Position numbers and translations under genes: made by a program. Positions 32,191 through 40,311 of a stretch of 64,000 nucleotides of DNA are shown piece by piece. Source of the stretch: Myxococcota bacterium. GTDB taxonomy: Bacteria > Myxococcota_A > UBA9160 > UBA4427. Under the pieces are notes generated by a model that did not search any database, was not told the origin of the DNA, and was given only the letters and a program-made list of their open reading frames with translations. The DNA is taken from contig JAWKRT010000002.1 of NCBI GenBank assembly GCA_041389495.1, positions 1,116,001 to 1,180,000 of the forward strand, read 5' to 3'. Within the stretch, counting starts at the first letter, position 1; each line of letters opens with the position of its first letter.

Positions 32191-33560
32191 TGCTCGTCGC
32201 GCCGCTCGAGGCGACGGCCGACGGCCGCCCCGTGCGCGGCGCGCTCGCGCTCGCGCCGCCGCGCTCGGGCGAGGACTTCGAGGACGAGGACGCCGCGCTC
32301 GTCGCCCTCGTCGCCGCGCGCGCGGCGGCCGCCGCGGCGTCGGTCGAGGAGCGCGGCCTGCTCTCGCGCACGCGCGCGCGCAACGTCGCGCTCGGCGAGG
32401 AGAAGGCGCGCGCCGAGCGCGAGAGCGCGGAGAAGACGCGGCTGCTCGCGGCCGCGAGCCACGATGCGCGTCAGCCGCTGCAGGCGCTGCGCCTCTTCCT
32501 CGGCGCGCTCGAGGCCTCTGCCGCCGAGCCGTCGCAGCGCGAGCTCGCGCGCAAGGCGCAGCTCGCGACGCTCTCGCTGCAGCAGTCGCTCGACGCACTG
32601 CTCGACGAGGCGCGGCTCGAGGCGGGCGTGCTCGCGCCGCGCGTCGAGGCGGTCGCGCTCGCGAGCGCGTTCGCCGAGCTCGAGGCGACGTTCGCGCCGC
32701 TCGCGCGCGCGAAGGGCCTCGCGCTCGAGGTCGAGCCGAGCGATGCGCTCGTCGAGAGCGACCCGGCGCTCCTGCGCTCGATCCTGCAGAACCTCGCGGC
32801 CAACGCGGTCCGCTACACGGACGCGGGGCGCGTGCGCATCGCGGCGCGCGCGGTGGACGACGAGCCCGGCGCCGCGCGCGCGGGCGGCGCGGGCGACCCG
32901 CGCGTCGAGATCGAGGTCGCGGACACCGGGCGCGGCATCGACGGTGAGGAGCTGCGCGACGTCTTCGACGCGTGGCAGCGCGGCGAGAGCGCGCGCGGCG
33001 ATGCGGCGGGTCTCGGCCTCGGGCTCTCGATCGTCGCGCGCCTCGCGGCCGCGCTCGGCCACGACGTCGAGGTCGATTCGTCGCCGGGGGAGGGCACGCG
33101 CTTCCGCGTGCGCGTGCCGCGCGCGCGCGGCGCGCCGCTCGCGGACGGGCCCGGGGCGCGCATCGCCGCGAGTGCGAGGGCGGACGCGAGCGAGGGCGCG
33201 CGCGCCCTCGTCCTCGTGGTCGACGACGACGCGGCCGCGCGCGAGGCCCTCGCGGCGATGCTCGGCCACTGGTCGTGCGACGTCGCCGCGGCCGCGACCG
33301 CGCGCGAGCTGATCGAGGCGCATTCGTCGCGCGCGCCGGCCGTCGCGCTCCTCGACCACGCGCTCGCGCACGGCACCGGCTTCGACGCGCTCGCGGAGCT
33401 CGAGGCGGCGTTCGGGCCGCTGCCGGCCGCGCTCGTGACGGCCGACGCCGGGCCGGACGTCGCCGCGCGCGCGGCGGAGCGCGGCCTCCCGCTGCTGCGC
33501 AAGCCCGTGCTGCCCGTGCAGCTGCGCGCGGTGCTCGCGAGCCTCCTGGACGGACGTTAG
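32190..33560 (+). CDS. Hybrid histidine kinase, C-terminal kinase and receiver part
   Basis: The 456-residue continuation of the kinase at 30708. It has a coiled region with ARNVALGEEKARAERES, then the HisKA H-box LLAAASHDARQPLQALRLFL (His91 of this part), N-box ILQNLAANAVRYTDAG, G1 VEVADTGRGIDG, G2 GLGLGLSIVARLA, and SSPGEGTRFRVRVP. A C-terminal receiver domain (about residues 335-456) keeps VVDDDAAAR, the Asp in LLDHALAHG and Lys in LLRKPVLP. Such a hybrid can phosphorylate its own receiver and pass phosphate to the regulator at 30059. The GTG at 32190 is an artefact of the broken frame, not a true start. Confidence 0.88.
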   Translation: MLVAPLEATADGRPVRGALALAPPRSGEDFEDEDAALVALVAARAAAAAASVEERGLLSRTRARNVALGEEKARAERESAEKTRLLAAASHDARQPLQALRLFLGALEASAAEPSQRELARKAQLATLSLQQSLDALLDEARLEAGVLAPRVEAVALASAFAELEATFAPLARAKGLALEVEPSDALVESDPALLRSILQNLAANAVRYTDAGRVRIAARAVDDEPGAARAGGAGDPRVEIEVADTGRGIDGEELRDVFDAWQRGESARGDAAGLGLGLSIVARLAAALGHDVEVDSSPGEGTRFRVRVPRARGAPLADGPGARIAASARADASEGARALVLVVDDDAAAREALAAMLGHWSCDVAAAATARELIEAHSSRAPAVALLDHALAHGTGFDALAELEAAFGPLPAALVTADAGPDVAARAAERGLPLLRKPVLPVQLRAVLASLLDGR

Positions 33561-33569
33561 TCGGGGCGC

Positions 33570-33596
33570 CGCGCGCGCGTGCGCGCGTGCGCGCGC
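33570..33596. repeat. Alternating purine-pyrimidine tract with Z-DNA potential
   Basis: 27 bp of unbroken alternating purine/pyrimidine, mainly CG with two TG steps, between the convergent stops of the kinase and hemerythrin genes. Such tracts can adopt Z-DNA under negative supercoiling, which builds up between convergent genes. Confidence 0.5.
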
Positions 33597-34049
33597 TCAG
33601 CCCGCCTCGACGTCGATGCCCACCACGTCGTCGCGCAGCACGTCGGGGCGGAGCGTGACCTCCTCCTCGTCGTCCATGTCGCGCCGCAGCCAGGACGCGA
33701 TCTCGAGCAGCAGGTCGGCGAGCTCGGCGCGCGGCGCGTCGCGGCGGCGGAGGGCGTCGAGATAGACGCGCATCTGCGCGCGCTGGGCGCGGTGGTCCTC
33801 CTCGACGAGGTGCGCGCGCTCGGGGCCCCAGGCGTCGATCGTGCGCAGGAGCGGCACGAGCTGGTCGTCCTCGTGCCGCATGTGCTCCTCGAGCTGGAAC
33901 AGGAAGTGCTCGCCGGCGCGCCGCAGCTCCTCGCGACCGGTGGCACCGCGATCGAGCGCGGCGTGCGACAGTTCCTCGAGGTCGGCGAGAGCGCGCCGCA
34001 GCTGGGCGTGGTCCGAGAGGATGCGTTCGCGGAGCTCGTTCGGCGTCAT
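33597..34049 (-). CDS. Hemerythrin HHE-domain protein
   Basis: A 150-residue four-helix-bundle hemerythrin-like protein that should bind a di-iron centre. Ligand motifs are SDHAQLRRAL (first His), EEHMRHEDDQLVPLL (H...HE) and VEEDHRAQRAQM (EDH). The C-terminal helix RRDMDDEEEVTLRPD is highly acidic and lacks the classic final His, so iron affinity may differ. Relatives sense or store O2 or NO, or act in iron and redox signalling. The ATG at 34049 has GGAGGA 5 bp upstream. It is divergent from the kinase/ATPase fusion gene across a region with a strong hairpin. Confidence 0.9.
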   Translation of the reverse strand: MTPNELRERILSDHAQLRRALADLEELSHAALDRGATGREELRRAGEHFLFQLEEHMRHEDDQLVPLLRTIDAWGPERAHLVEEDHRAQRAQMRVYLDALRRRDAPRAELADLLLEIASWLRRDMDDEEEVTLRPDVLRDDVVGIDVEAG

Positions 34050-34192
34050 GTCGGTCCTCCGTGCTCGGTTCGGGCGTCGTCGCGCGTGCGTGTCGCCGCG
34101 CCGCAGTGCAGGACGCGTGCCGGCGAGCCGGGCCGTCTCGCGAGCGTAACGCCCGCTCGCGGGGTGCGCGCCGGCGGGGCGTGTCGCGCGGC

Positions 34193-34230
34193 CACGCTCG
34201 CGTGACAGGCTGACGGCCTGCGCGAGCGTG
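34193..34230. promoter_or_regulatory. 38-bp nested inverted repeat in a divergent promoter region
   Basis: CACGCTCGCG (34193-34202) pairs exactly with CGCGAGCGTG (34221-34230). Inside it CAGGC (34206-34210) pairs with GCCTG (34216-34220), leaving only a TGA bulge and a 5-nt loop. It lies between divergent genes, so it is more likely an operator or cruciform than a terminator. Confidence 0.45.
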
Positions 34231-34280
34231 CACGGGCGTCCCCGGTCGGCGGGGGCGATCGCGAAGCAGGGGGTGTGCGG

Positions 34281-35867
34281 GTGGCGGGCAGTGCGGAGCG
34301 GATGATCGAGGCGCTGCGGCGTCCGGAGGCCTACCCGCATCCGGTGCGCGAGCCCGTCGAGGTGCTCGAGACGCACGCGTCGTGGATCGCGCTCGCGGGC
34401 GATCGCGCGTACAAGCTCAAGAAGCCCGTCGACCTCGGCTTCCTCGACTTCTCGACGCTCGAGCGCCGCCTGCACTTCTGCCGCGAGGAGCTGCGCTTGA
34501 ACCGCCGGCTCGCGCCCGCGATGTACGAGGCGGTCGTGCCCGTCCTCGGGCCGCCCGAGCGCGCGCGCATCGGCAAACCGGGCGAACCGGGCGCACCGGG
34601 CGAACCGGGCGAGACGGCGGACGCGATCGAGTACGCGGTGCGGATGCGCCGCTTTCCGCAGGACCGGCTGCTGTCCGAGGTCGCGCGCCGCGGCGAGCTC
34701 GCGGGCGGGGCGGTCGACGCGCTCGCGGCGCGCGTCGCGCGCTTCCACGCCGAGGTCGAGGTCGCGCCCGCGGGCTCGCGGTTCGGCACGCCCGAAGCGG
34801 TGTGGAGCGCCGTCGACGACACGCTCGCCCTGCTGTGCGGGCACCCGCACGCGCCGCGCATGCAGGAGCGGCTCTCGGCGCTGCGCGCGTGGTGCGAGGC
34901 CGAGCGCGCGCGGCTCGCGCCGGTGTTCGCGGAGCGGCTCGCGCAGGGCTTCGTGCGCGAGTGCCACGGCGACATGCACCTCGGCAACATGATCCTCGAG
35001 GGCGACGAGGTCGTCGTCTTCGACGGCATCGAGTTCGCGCCCGAGCTGCGCTGGATCGACACGGCGAGCGAGATCGCGTTCACGGAGATGGACCTGCTGC
35101 GCCGCGACCAGCGCGCGCTCGCGCACCGCTTCGTGAACGCGTGGTGCGAGGCGAGCGGCGACTACGGCGCGCTGCGCGTGCTGCCCTTCTACGCCACGTA
35201 CCGCGCGCTCGTGCGCGCGAAGGTCGACGAGATCCGGCGCGACCAGAGTGCGCGCGGAGCGGGCGAGGCCGGCGACGCAGGGGCGGTGCGCGAGCTCGAG
35301 CGCGACTTCGCGGGCTACGTCGCACTCGCCGAGGCGCTCGCCGCGCCGCGCGCGCCGACGCTCGCCATCACGTACGGGCTCTCGGGGAGCGGCAAGACCA
35401 CGGGCACGACGCCGCTCGTCGAGGAGCGCGGCGCGGTGCGCGTGCGCTCCGACGTCGAGCGCAAGCGCCTCCACGGGCTCGACGCGCTCGCGCGCACGGG
35501 CGCCGCGCCGGGCTCCGGCATCTACGGCGCCGACGCCAGCGCGCGCACCTACGCGCGGCTGCGCGAGCTCGCCGGCGTCGCGCTCGCGGCGGGTCGCGAC
35601 GCGATCGTCGACGCGACGTTCCTCGCGCGCGCCGAGCGCGCTCCGTTCCGGGCGCTCGCCCGCGAGCTCGGCGTCCCGTTCGAGATCCTCGTGTTCGAAG
35701 CGGACGAGGCGGTGCTGCGCGCGCGCGTCGCCGCGCGCGCCGAGCGCGCGGACGACGCCTCCGAGGCGACGGTCGACGTGCTCGAGGCGCAGATCGCGCG
35801 CGCCGAGCCACCTCGCGCGGACGAAGCCGATCGCGTCACGCGCGTCGCGCCGGCTCCCCGTCGCTAG
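34281..35867 (+). CDS. Fusion of APH-type phosphotransferase and P-loop ATPase/kinase
   Basis: A 528-residue bifunctional protein of the COG2187-COG0645 type. Residues 20-330 form an aminoglycoside phosphotransferase fold (KLKKPVDLGFLDFSTLERR, catalytic loop HGDMHLGNMILEGDEVVVFDGIEF). Residues 370-520 form a P-loop kinase with Walker A ITYGLSGSGKTTGTTPL and DATFLARAERAPFRALA. A collagen-like GKPGEPGAPGEPG insert from a 9-bp tandem repeat lies near residue 100. The function is unassigned, though relatives look like small-molecule or stress-related kinases. GTG 34281 is preferred, with AGGGGG about 7 bp upstream; GTG 34275 is possible. Its stop codon overlaps the stop of the convergent dioxygenase gene. 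Confidence 0.85.
   Translation: MAGSAERMIEALRRPEAYPHPVREPVEVLETHASWIALAGDRAYKLKKPVDLGFLDFSTLERRLHFCREELRLNRRLAPAMYEAVVPVLGPPERARIGKPGEPGAPGEPGETADAIEYAVRMRRFPQDRLLSEVARRGELAGGAVDALAARVARFHAEVEVAPAGSRFGTPEAVWSAVDDTLALLCGHPHAPRMQERLSALRAWCEAERARLAPVFAERLAQGFVRECHGDMHLGNMILEGDEVVVFDGIEFAPELRWIDTASEIAFTEMDLLRRDQRALAHRFVNAWCEASGDYGALRVLPFYATYRALVRAKVDEIRRDQSARGAGEAGDAGAVRELERDFAGYVALAEALAAPRAPTLAITYGLSGSGKTTGTTPLVEERGAVRVRSDVERKRLHGLDALARTGAAPGSGIYGADASARTYARLRELAGVALAAGRDAIVDATFLARAERAPFRALARELGVPFEILVFEADEAVLRARVAARAERADDASEATVDVLEAQIARAEPPRADEADRVTRVAPAPRR
34576..34611 (+). repeat. 9-bp tandem repeat, four units, collagen-like codons
   Basis: CCGGGCGAA-type units at 34576, 34585, 34594 and 34603 encode PGE-PGA-PGE-PGE in frame, inside a surface-loop region of the kinase domain. 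The copy number may vary between strains. Confidence 0.7.
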
Positions 35868-36724
35868 GCGCGGTCGAGCCCCATGGTCGCGGCCGACAGA
35901 CGCCGCGGACGGAAGGCGTCCCAGCGCGGCGTCTCGAAGGCGGGCTGCGGGTCGTCGCCCAGGATCGTCACCCGGCTGATCACGCGCTCGCCCTCGTAGT
36001 CGTTGACCGCGCAGTGCTGCGTGCAGCGGTTGTCCCAGATGCCGATCGTCCCGGGGCGCCACGCATAACGACAGGTGAACTCGGCCTTCTCGGCGTGGTC
36101 GAAGAGGAGGGCGAGCAGGGCCTCGCTCTCGTCGCGCGACAGCTCGACGATGCGGCGCGTGAACTGGCGGTTCACGAAGAGGGAAGGGCGCCCCGTCTCC
36201 GGGTGTCGGCGCACGACGGGGTGGATCGCGTGGTTCTCGGGATGGCCGTAGTTCGACGCGTCGTGCCGCGCGTGCAGCCCCGCGAGCAGCGCGCGGATCG
36301 GCGCCGAGAGCGCTTCGTAGGCGAGGTGCTGGTTCGACCACATCGTGTCGCCGCCCGAGGCCGGCATCTCGAGCGCGTTGAGCACGGAGCAGACGGGCGG
36401 CGACGCGTCGAAGGTGACGTCCGTGTGCCAGACGTCGGCGATGTAGCCGCCGCCCGCGCGCAGCACGACGATCTCCGGGTGCGCGTCGTCGAGCTTGGGG
36501 ATGAACGGGTGGATCTCGGGCGGCCCGAAGCGAAGCGCGAACGCGCGGTGCGCGTCGGGCGCGAGGTGCTGCTCGGGGAAGAAGAGCACGAGGTGCTCGC
36601 GCAGCAGGTCGCGCAGCTTGGCGAAGCCGTTCTCGTCGAGGTCGCCGAGCGCCACGCCCGTGACCTCGGCGCCGAGCGCGCCGGCGATGGGGCGGACCTG
36701 GAAGGGCGGGGTCGAGCGCGTCAT
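35864..36724 (-). CDS. TauD/TfdA-family Fe(II)/2-oxoglutarate dioxygenase
   Basis: A 286-residue non-haem iron dioxygenase. The facial triad is WHTDVTFD (His and Asp) and the distal His in NRCTQHCAVNDYEGERVISRVTI, with the oxoglutarate-binding Arg in that last motif. The N-terminal IAGALGAEVTGVALGDLDENGFAKLRDLL and LFFPEQHLAPDAHRAFALRFG are typical of TauD, AtsK and TfdA. The family oxidatively cleaves sulfonates, sulfates, phenoxyacids or related compounds; the substrate is not fixed by sequence. The ATG at 36724 has AGGAGGA 6 bp upstream. It is divergent from the TetR gene, so the operator at 36891 could affect it too. Confidence 0.93.
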   Translation of the reverse strand: MTRSTPPFQVRPIAGALGAEVTGVALGDLDENGFAKLRDLLREHLVLFFPEQHLAPDAHRAFALRFGPPEIHPFIPKLDDAHPEIVVLRAGGGYIADVWHTDVTFDASPPVCSVLNALEMPASGGDTMWSNQHLAYEALSAPIRALLAGLHARHDASNYGHPENHAIHPVVRRHPETGRPSLFVNRQFTRRIVELSRDESEALLALLFDHAEKAEFTCRYAWRPGTIGIWDNRCTQHCAVNDYEGERVISRVTILGDDPQPAFETPRWDAFRPRRLSAATMGLDRA

Positions 36725-36866
36725 GGGGGCTCCTCCTGGAGGCGCGGGCCGGAGTGCGCGGCGCACCGCGGCGTCGCGCGGCGTCCGAGCCTGCCCGCCG
36801 CCGCCCGCGAGCGTCAACGGACGACTGCGAACGCGCCGAACGCGCGGTTCGATGCAAGAAATTCCC

Positions 36867-36908
36867 TTGCGGAGTGGGCGCTTGCATGTTTTAGTAAGTG
36901 TTCACTAA
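36867..36908 (+). promoter_or_regulatory. Promoter and TetR-type operator of the efflux operon
   Basis: TTGCGG (36867-36872), 17 bp and TTTAGT (36890-36895) form a candidate promoter. Its -10 overlaps an imperfect palindrome, TTAGTAAGTGTTCACTAA (36891-36908), with a core of AGTG-TT-CACT. The site is 35 bp upstream of the TetR start, as expected for autorepression. The stretch is strikingly AT-rich for this genome. Confidence 0.6.
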
Positions 36909-36942
36909 CCGCTGGCCTCGCCGCCGACACGAGACCCCCCGC

Positions 36943-37692
36943 ATGTCCGAGACCCCCGAGCCCGCCGCGCCGCCCGCGCGCGATGCCCGCCGCGCGCGCC
37001 GCCGGCCGACCGCCGACGAGCGCCGCGAGGAGATCGTGAGCGCCGCCATCCGCTGCTTCGCCGAGCGCGGCTTCCACGGCACGACCACGCGCCGCATCGC
37101 CGAGGCGGTGGGCATCACCGAGGCGGCGCTGTACCGCTACTTCGCGAGCAAGGACGCGCTCTACGACGCGATCGTGGAGCGCAAGCTCCGCTCGCCCTCG
37201 CTCGTCGATGCCGTGCGCGCGGATGCGGCGCGACGCGACGACGACGCCGTCTTCCGCGGGCTCGCGCGCGCGATCCTCGAGGCGGGCACGGGCGACCCCG
37301 ACTTCGTGCGGCTGATGTTCTTCACCGGCCTCGAGTCGCACGCGCTCGCGACGCCGCTCTACGTCGGGCGCATCGAGCCCGTGCGCGCGTTCGTCACGAG
37401 CTACGTGCGGTCGCGCATCGAGGAGGGCGCGTTCCGCGCGATCGATCCGATGCTCGGTGCGCGCGCGTTCCTCGGGATGATCTGGGACTACCTGAACGTC
37501 CGCGTCGTCCACGGACAGGCCGAGGTGTATCCGCAGGGCCTCGACGAGGTCGTCGACACCTTCGTCGACCTGTTCCTCGCGGGCATCGCGATGGGTCGCG
37601 ACGACGGCGGCGCGGCCCCGCGCGTGGGCGGCGGCGCGGCCGCCTCGGCGGACACGGGCGGCGCGGCCGCCGGAAGGGAAGAAGGCTCGTGA
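36943..37692 (+). CDS. TetR/AcrR-family transcriptional repressor
   Basis: A 249-residue TetR-type regulator. The DNA-binding HTH is ERREEIVSAAIRCFAERGFHGTTTRRIAEAVGITEAALYRYFASKDALYDAIVERK (about residues 26-80). The helical ligand-binding domain follows, and the end is a Gly/Ala-rich tail. The ATG at 36943 lies 34 bp after a palindrome that should be its own operator; the longer frame to 36898 would run through the operator. It starts a chain of five overlapping genes (TetR, HlyD, EmrB, membrane protein, MFS), so it presumably represses multidrug or metabolite efflux and is released by the exported compound. The tail GGAAPRVGGGAAASADTGG is low complexity. Confidence 0.92.
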   Translation: MSETPEPAAPPARDARRARRRPTADERREEIVSAAIRCFAERGFHGTTTRRIAEAVGITEAALYRYFASKDALYDAIVERKLRSPSLVDAVRADAARRDDDAVFRGLARAILEAGTGDPDFVRLMFFTGLESHALATPLYVGRIEPVRAFVTSYVRSRIEEGAFRAIDPMLGARAFLGMIWDYLNVRVVHGQAEVYPQGLDEVVDTFVDLFLAGIAMGRDDGGAAPRVGGGAAASADTGGAAAGREEGS

Positions 37693-38729
37693 CTCCGGCT
37701 CGGCGCTTCGCGCTCTCGCTCCGCGGCGGCAAGCCCGGCACGTGGATCAGCATCGTCGCGCTCGTCGTCGCCATCGCGGCGGGCGCGTTCGAGTACCACC
37801 GCCGCTCCGGCTTCGAGCGCACCGACGACGCGTTCGTCGAGGGCACGCTCGGACGTCTCGCGCCCGAGGTGTCGGGGCGCATCGTCGAGATCCTCGTCGA
37901 CGAGCACGAGGCGGTGGCGGCCGGCGACGTGCTCGTGCGGCTCGACCGCGCGGATTTCGTCGCGCGCCTCGACCGCGCGCGCGCCGATCTCGACGCCGCG
38001 CGCAACCGGATCGAGGCCTCGCAGGCCTCGGCGGCCTCGTCCGAGGCCGGGGCGAAGGCGGCGCGCGTCGAGGTGTGGCGCGCGGGGCGCGAGCTCGCGC
38101 GCGTCGAGCAGCTCGTGCGGAGTGCGGCCGCGAGCGCGCAGCAGCTCGACGCGGCGCGCGCCGCGAACGACGCGGCCGTCGCGCGCGTGCGCGCGCTCGA
38201 GCTGCAGGCGAAGGCCGAGCGCGAGGTCGTCGCGAACGAGGCGCCGCTCCGCCAGGCCGAGGCGGCGCTGCGCGAGGCCGAGCTCGCGCTCGCCCGCACC
38301 GAGGTGCGCGCGCCCTTCGACGGCGTCGTCGGCCGCAAGAGCGCGCACGAGGGCGACATCGTGCGCGAGGGGCAGCCGCTGATGGCCCTGCGCCGCAGCG
38401 AGGCGAGCTGGATCGTCGCGAACTTCAAGGAGACGCAGCTGCGGCGCATGCGCGTCGGCGCGCCGGCCGACGTGCGCGTCGACGCCTTCCCCGCCTTCAC
38501 GTGGCACGGCCACGTCGAGTCCTTCTCGCCCGCGAGCGGTGCGAAGTACGCGCTCATCCCGCCGGAGCCGGCGTCGGGCAACTTCACGAAGGTCGTGCAG
38601 CGCGTGCCCGTGAAGATCGTGCTCGACGAGGTCGAGAACGACGAGGGTCGCGCGCCCGTCGCGAGCGCGACCGACGCCCCCGTGCTCGCGCTCGGCCTCT
38701 CCGCCGAGGTGGCGGTCGATGTCCGCTGA
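37689..38729 (+). CDS. HlyD/EmrA-type membrane-fusion adaptor
   Basis: A 346-residue periplasmic adaptor of an efflux pump. There is one N-terminal transmembrane helix (WISIVALVVAIAAGAFEY) and a biotinyl-lipoyl half with DDAFVEGTLGRLAPEVSGRIVEILVDEHEAVAAGDVLVRLD. A long alpha-hairpin coiled coil (residues 85-200) precedes the second lipoyl half RTEVRAPFDGVVGRKSAHEGDIVREGQPLMALR, which leads to a beta-barrel. It links the inner-membrane EmrB-like carrier to an outer-membrane channel not encoded here. The GTG at 37689 overlaps the TetR stop (GTGA), and its own end overlaps the next start by 11 bp. Confidence 0.93.
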   Translation: MTPARRFALSLRGGKPGTWISIVALVVAIAAGAFEYHRRSGFERTDDAFVEGTLGRLAPEVSGRIVEILVDEHEAVAAGDVLVRLDRADFVARLDRARADLDAARNRIEASQASAASSEAGAKAARVEVWRAGRELARVEQLVRSAAASAQQLDAARAANDAAVARVRALELQAKAEREVVANEAPLRQAEAALREAELALARTEVRAPFDGVVGRKSAHEGDIVREGQPLMALRRSEASWIVANFKETQLRRMRVGAPADVRVDAFPAFTWHGHVESFSPASGAKYALIPPEPASGNFTKVVQRVPVKIVLDEVENDEGRAPVASATDAPVLALGLSAEVAVDVR

Positions 38730-40311
38730 CGGAGCGGCGCTGCCCTCCCTCACGTCGGAGGAGGACTACCGGCTCGACCTGCGCCGCATCCTGATCGTCT
38801 TCTCGACGATGCTCGCCGTGCTGCTCGAGATCATCGACACGAGCATCGTGAACGTCGCGATCCCGTCGATGATGGGGAACCTCGGCGCGACGCTCGACGA
38901 GATCGACTGGGTGATCACGTCGTACATCATCTCGAACGTCGTGATCATCCCGCTCACGGGCTGGTTCGCGGCGCGCTTCGGGCGCAAGCGCTACTTCACG
39001 GTCTCGATCGGCATCTTCACCGCGTCGTCGCTCATGTGCGGCGCGTCGATGACGGTCGACCAGCTGATCTTCTGGCGCATCGTGCAGGGGCTCGGGGGCG
39101 GCGCACTCGTCGCCACGTCGCAGGCCATCCTCGTCGAGTCGTTCCCGCCCTCGAAGCAGGGCGTGGGGCAGGCGCTGTTCGGCATCGGCGCGATGGTCGG
39201 CCCGAGCCTCGGGCCGACGCTCGGCGGCTTCCTCACCGACAACTACTCGTGGCACTGGTGCTTCCTGATCAACGTGCCGCTCGGCATCCTCGCCGCGACC
39301 CTCGTGATGGCGAACCTCGAGGATCCGCCGCATCTCTCGGGCGGCCGGGGCGGGCGCGTCGACTGGCTCGGCATCGCGCTGCTCGTCGTCGGCGTGGGCT
39401 CGCTGCAGACCATGCTCGAGCGCGGCCACAAGGACGACTGGTTCGAGAGCCCGCAGATCGTCGCGCTCGCGATCGGTGCGGCCGTCGGGCTCGGCGGGCT
39501 CGTCTGGCGCGAGCTGCGCATCGAGAACCCCATCATCGAGCTGCGCGTGCTGCGCCGCCCGCAGCTCGCGATCGGCTGCGTGCTCGGCGCCGTCACCGGC
39601 ATGGGCCTCTTCGGACTGATCTTCCTGTTCCCGGTCTACACGCAGACGCTGCTCGGCTGGACGGCGTGGAACTCGGGCCTGGCCGTGCTGCCGTCGAGCA
39701 TCGCGACGGCGGCGATGATGGCGATCATCGGGCCCATGGTCTGGCGCGTCGGCCCGCGGCCGATCTTCCTCGTCGGCATGGCGCTCATGCCCGTGACGCT
39801 GTGGATGATGAGCCAGTGGACGCTCGCGTCGGGCTGGGAGGACGTGCTGCTCCCGCAGCTCATGCGCGGCATCACGATGGGCTTCCTGTTCGTGCCGCTC
39901 TCGACCGCGGCGCTCCGCTCGCTGCCGTCGCGCGAGATCGTGCACGGAGCCGCGATGTACAACCTGTTCCGGCAGCTCGGTGGGAGCTTCGGCATCGCCG
40001 CGCTCGCCTCGATCCTCGACCGCAGTGCCGAGCTGCACCGCACCGAGCTCGCGCGGCACGTCGGGCCCTTCGACCTCCCCACCGTCGCACGGCTCGACGC
40101 CCTGTCGCAGCACTTCGTCTACGCGGGCGTCGACCCGGCCGCCGCGCAGGTCGCCGCGACCGGGATCATCGATCGCATGCTCGGCATGCAGGCCTCGATG
40201 GAGGCGTTCTACGACGCCTACGCCTTCATCGGGCTCGCCTTCCTGTTCGTCTTCCCGGTCGCGTGCAAGCTCGCGCGCCACGCGCCGGGCAAGTACGCGC
40301 CGATCGAATGA
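38719..40311 (+). CDS. EmrB/QacA-family 14-TM drug efflux transporter (DHA2)
   Basis: A 530-residue proton-coupled exporter with 14 predicted transmembrane helices. DHA2 hallmarks are LLEIIDTSIVNVAIPSMM in helix 1, ITSYIISNVVIIPLTGWFAARFGRKRYF (motif A region), and WRIVQGLGGGALVATSQAILVESFPPSKQG. Motif C is GIGAMVGPSLGPTLGGFL. With the HlyD-type adaptor just upstream it forms an EmrAB-like tripartite pump, expelling hydrophobic toxins or endogenous lipids. Its ATG at 38719 lies inside the end of the adaptor gene, and its stop overlaps the next ATG (ATGA). Confidence 0.94.
   Translation: MSADGAALPSLTSEEDYRLDLRRILIVFSTMLAVLLEIIDTSIVNVAIPSMMGNLGATLDEIDWVITSYIISNVVIIPLTGWFAARFGRKRYFTVSIGIFTASSLMCGASMTVDQLIFWRIVQGLGGGALVATSQAILVESFPPSKQGVGQALFGIGAMVGPSLGPTLGGFLTDNYSWHWCFLINVPLGILAATLVMANLEDPPHLSGGRGGRVDWLGIALLVVGVGSLQTMLERGHKDDWFESPQIVALAIGAAVGLGGLVWRELRIENPIIELRVLRRPQLAIGCVLGAVTGMGLFGLIFLFPVYTQTLLGWTAWNSGLAVLPSSIATAAMMAIIGPMVWRVGPRPIFLVGMALMPVTLWMMSQWTLASGWEDVLLPQLMRGITMGFLFVPLSTAALRSLPSREIVHGAAMYNLFRQLGGSFGIAALASILDRSAELHRTELARHVGPFDLPTVARLDALSQHFVYAGVDPAAAQVAATGIIDRMLGMQASMEAFYDAYAFIGLAFLFVFPVACKLARHAPGKYAPIE

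Noticed and set aside
36898..36942. Longer TetR start at 36898
   Set aside because: It would translate across the operator palindrome. The ATG at 36943 gives the usual short tail before the helix-turn-helix.
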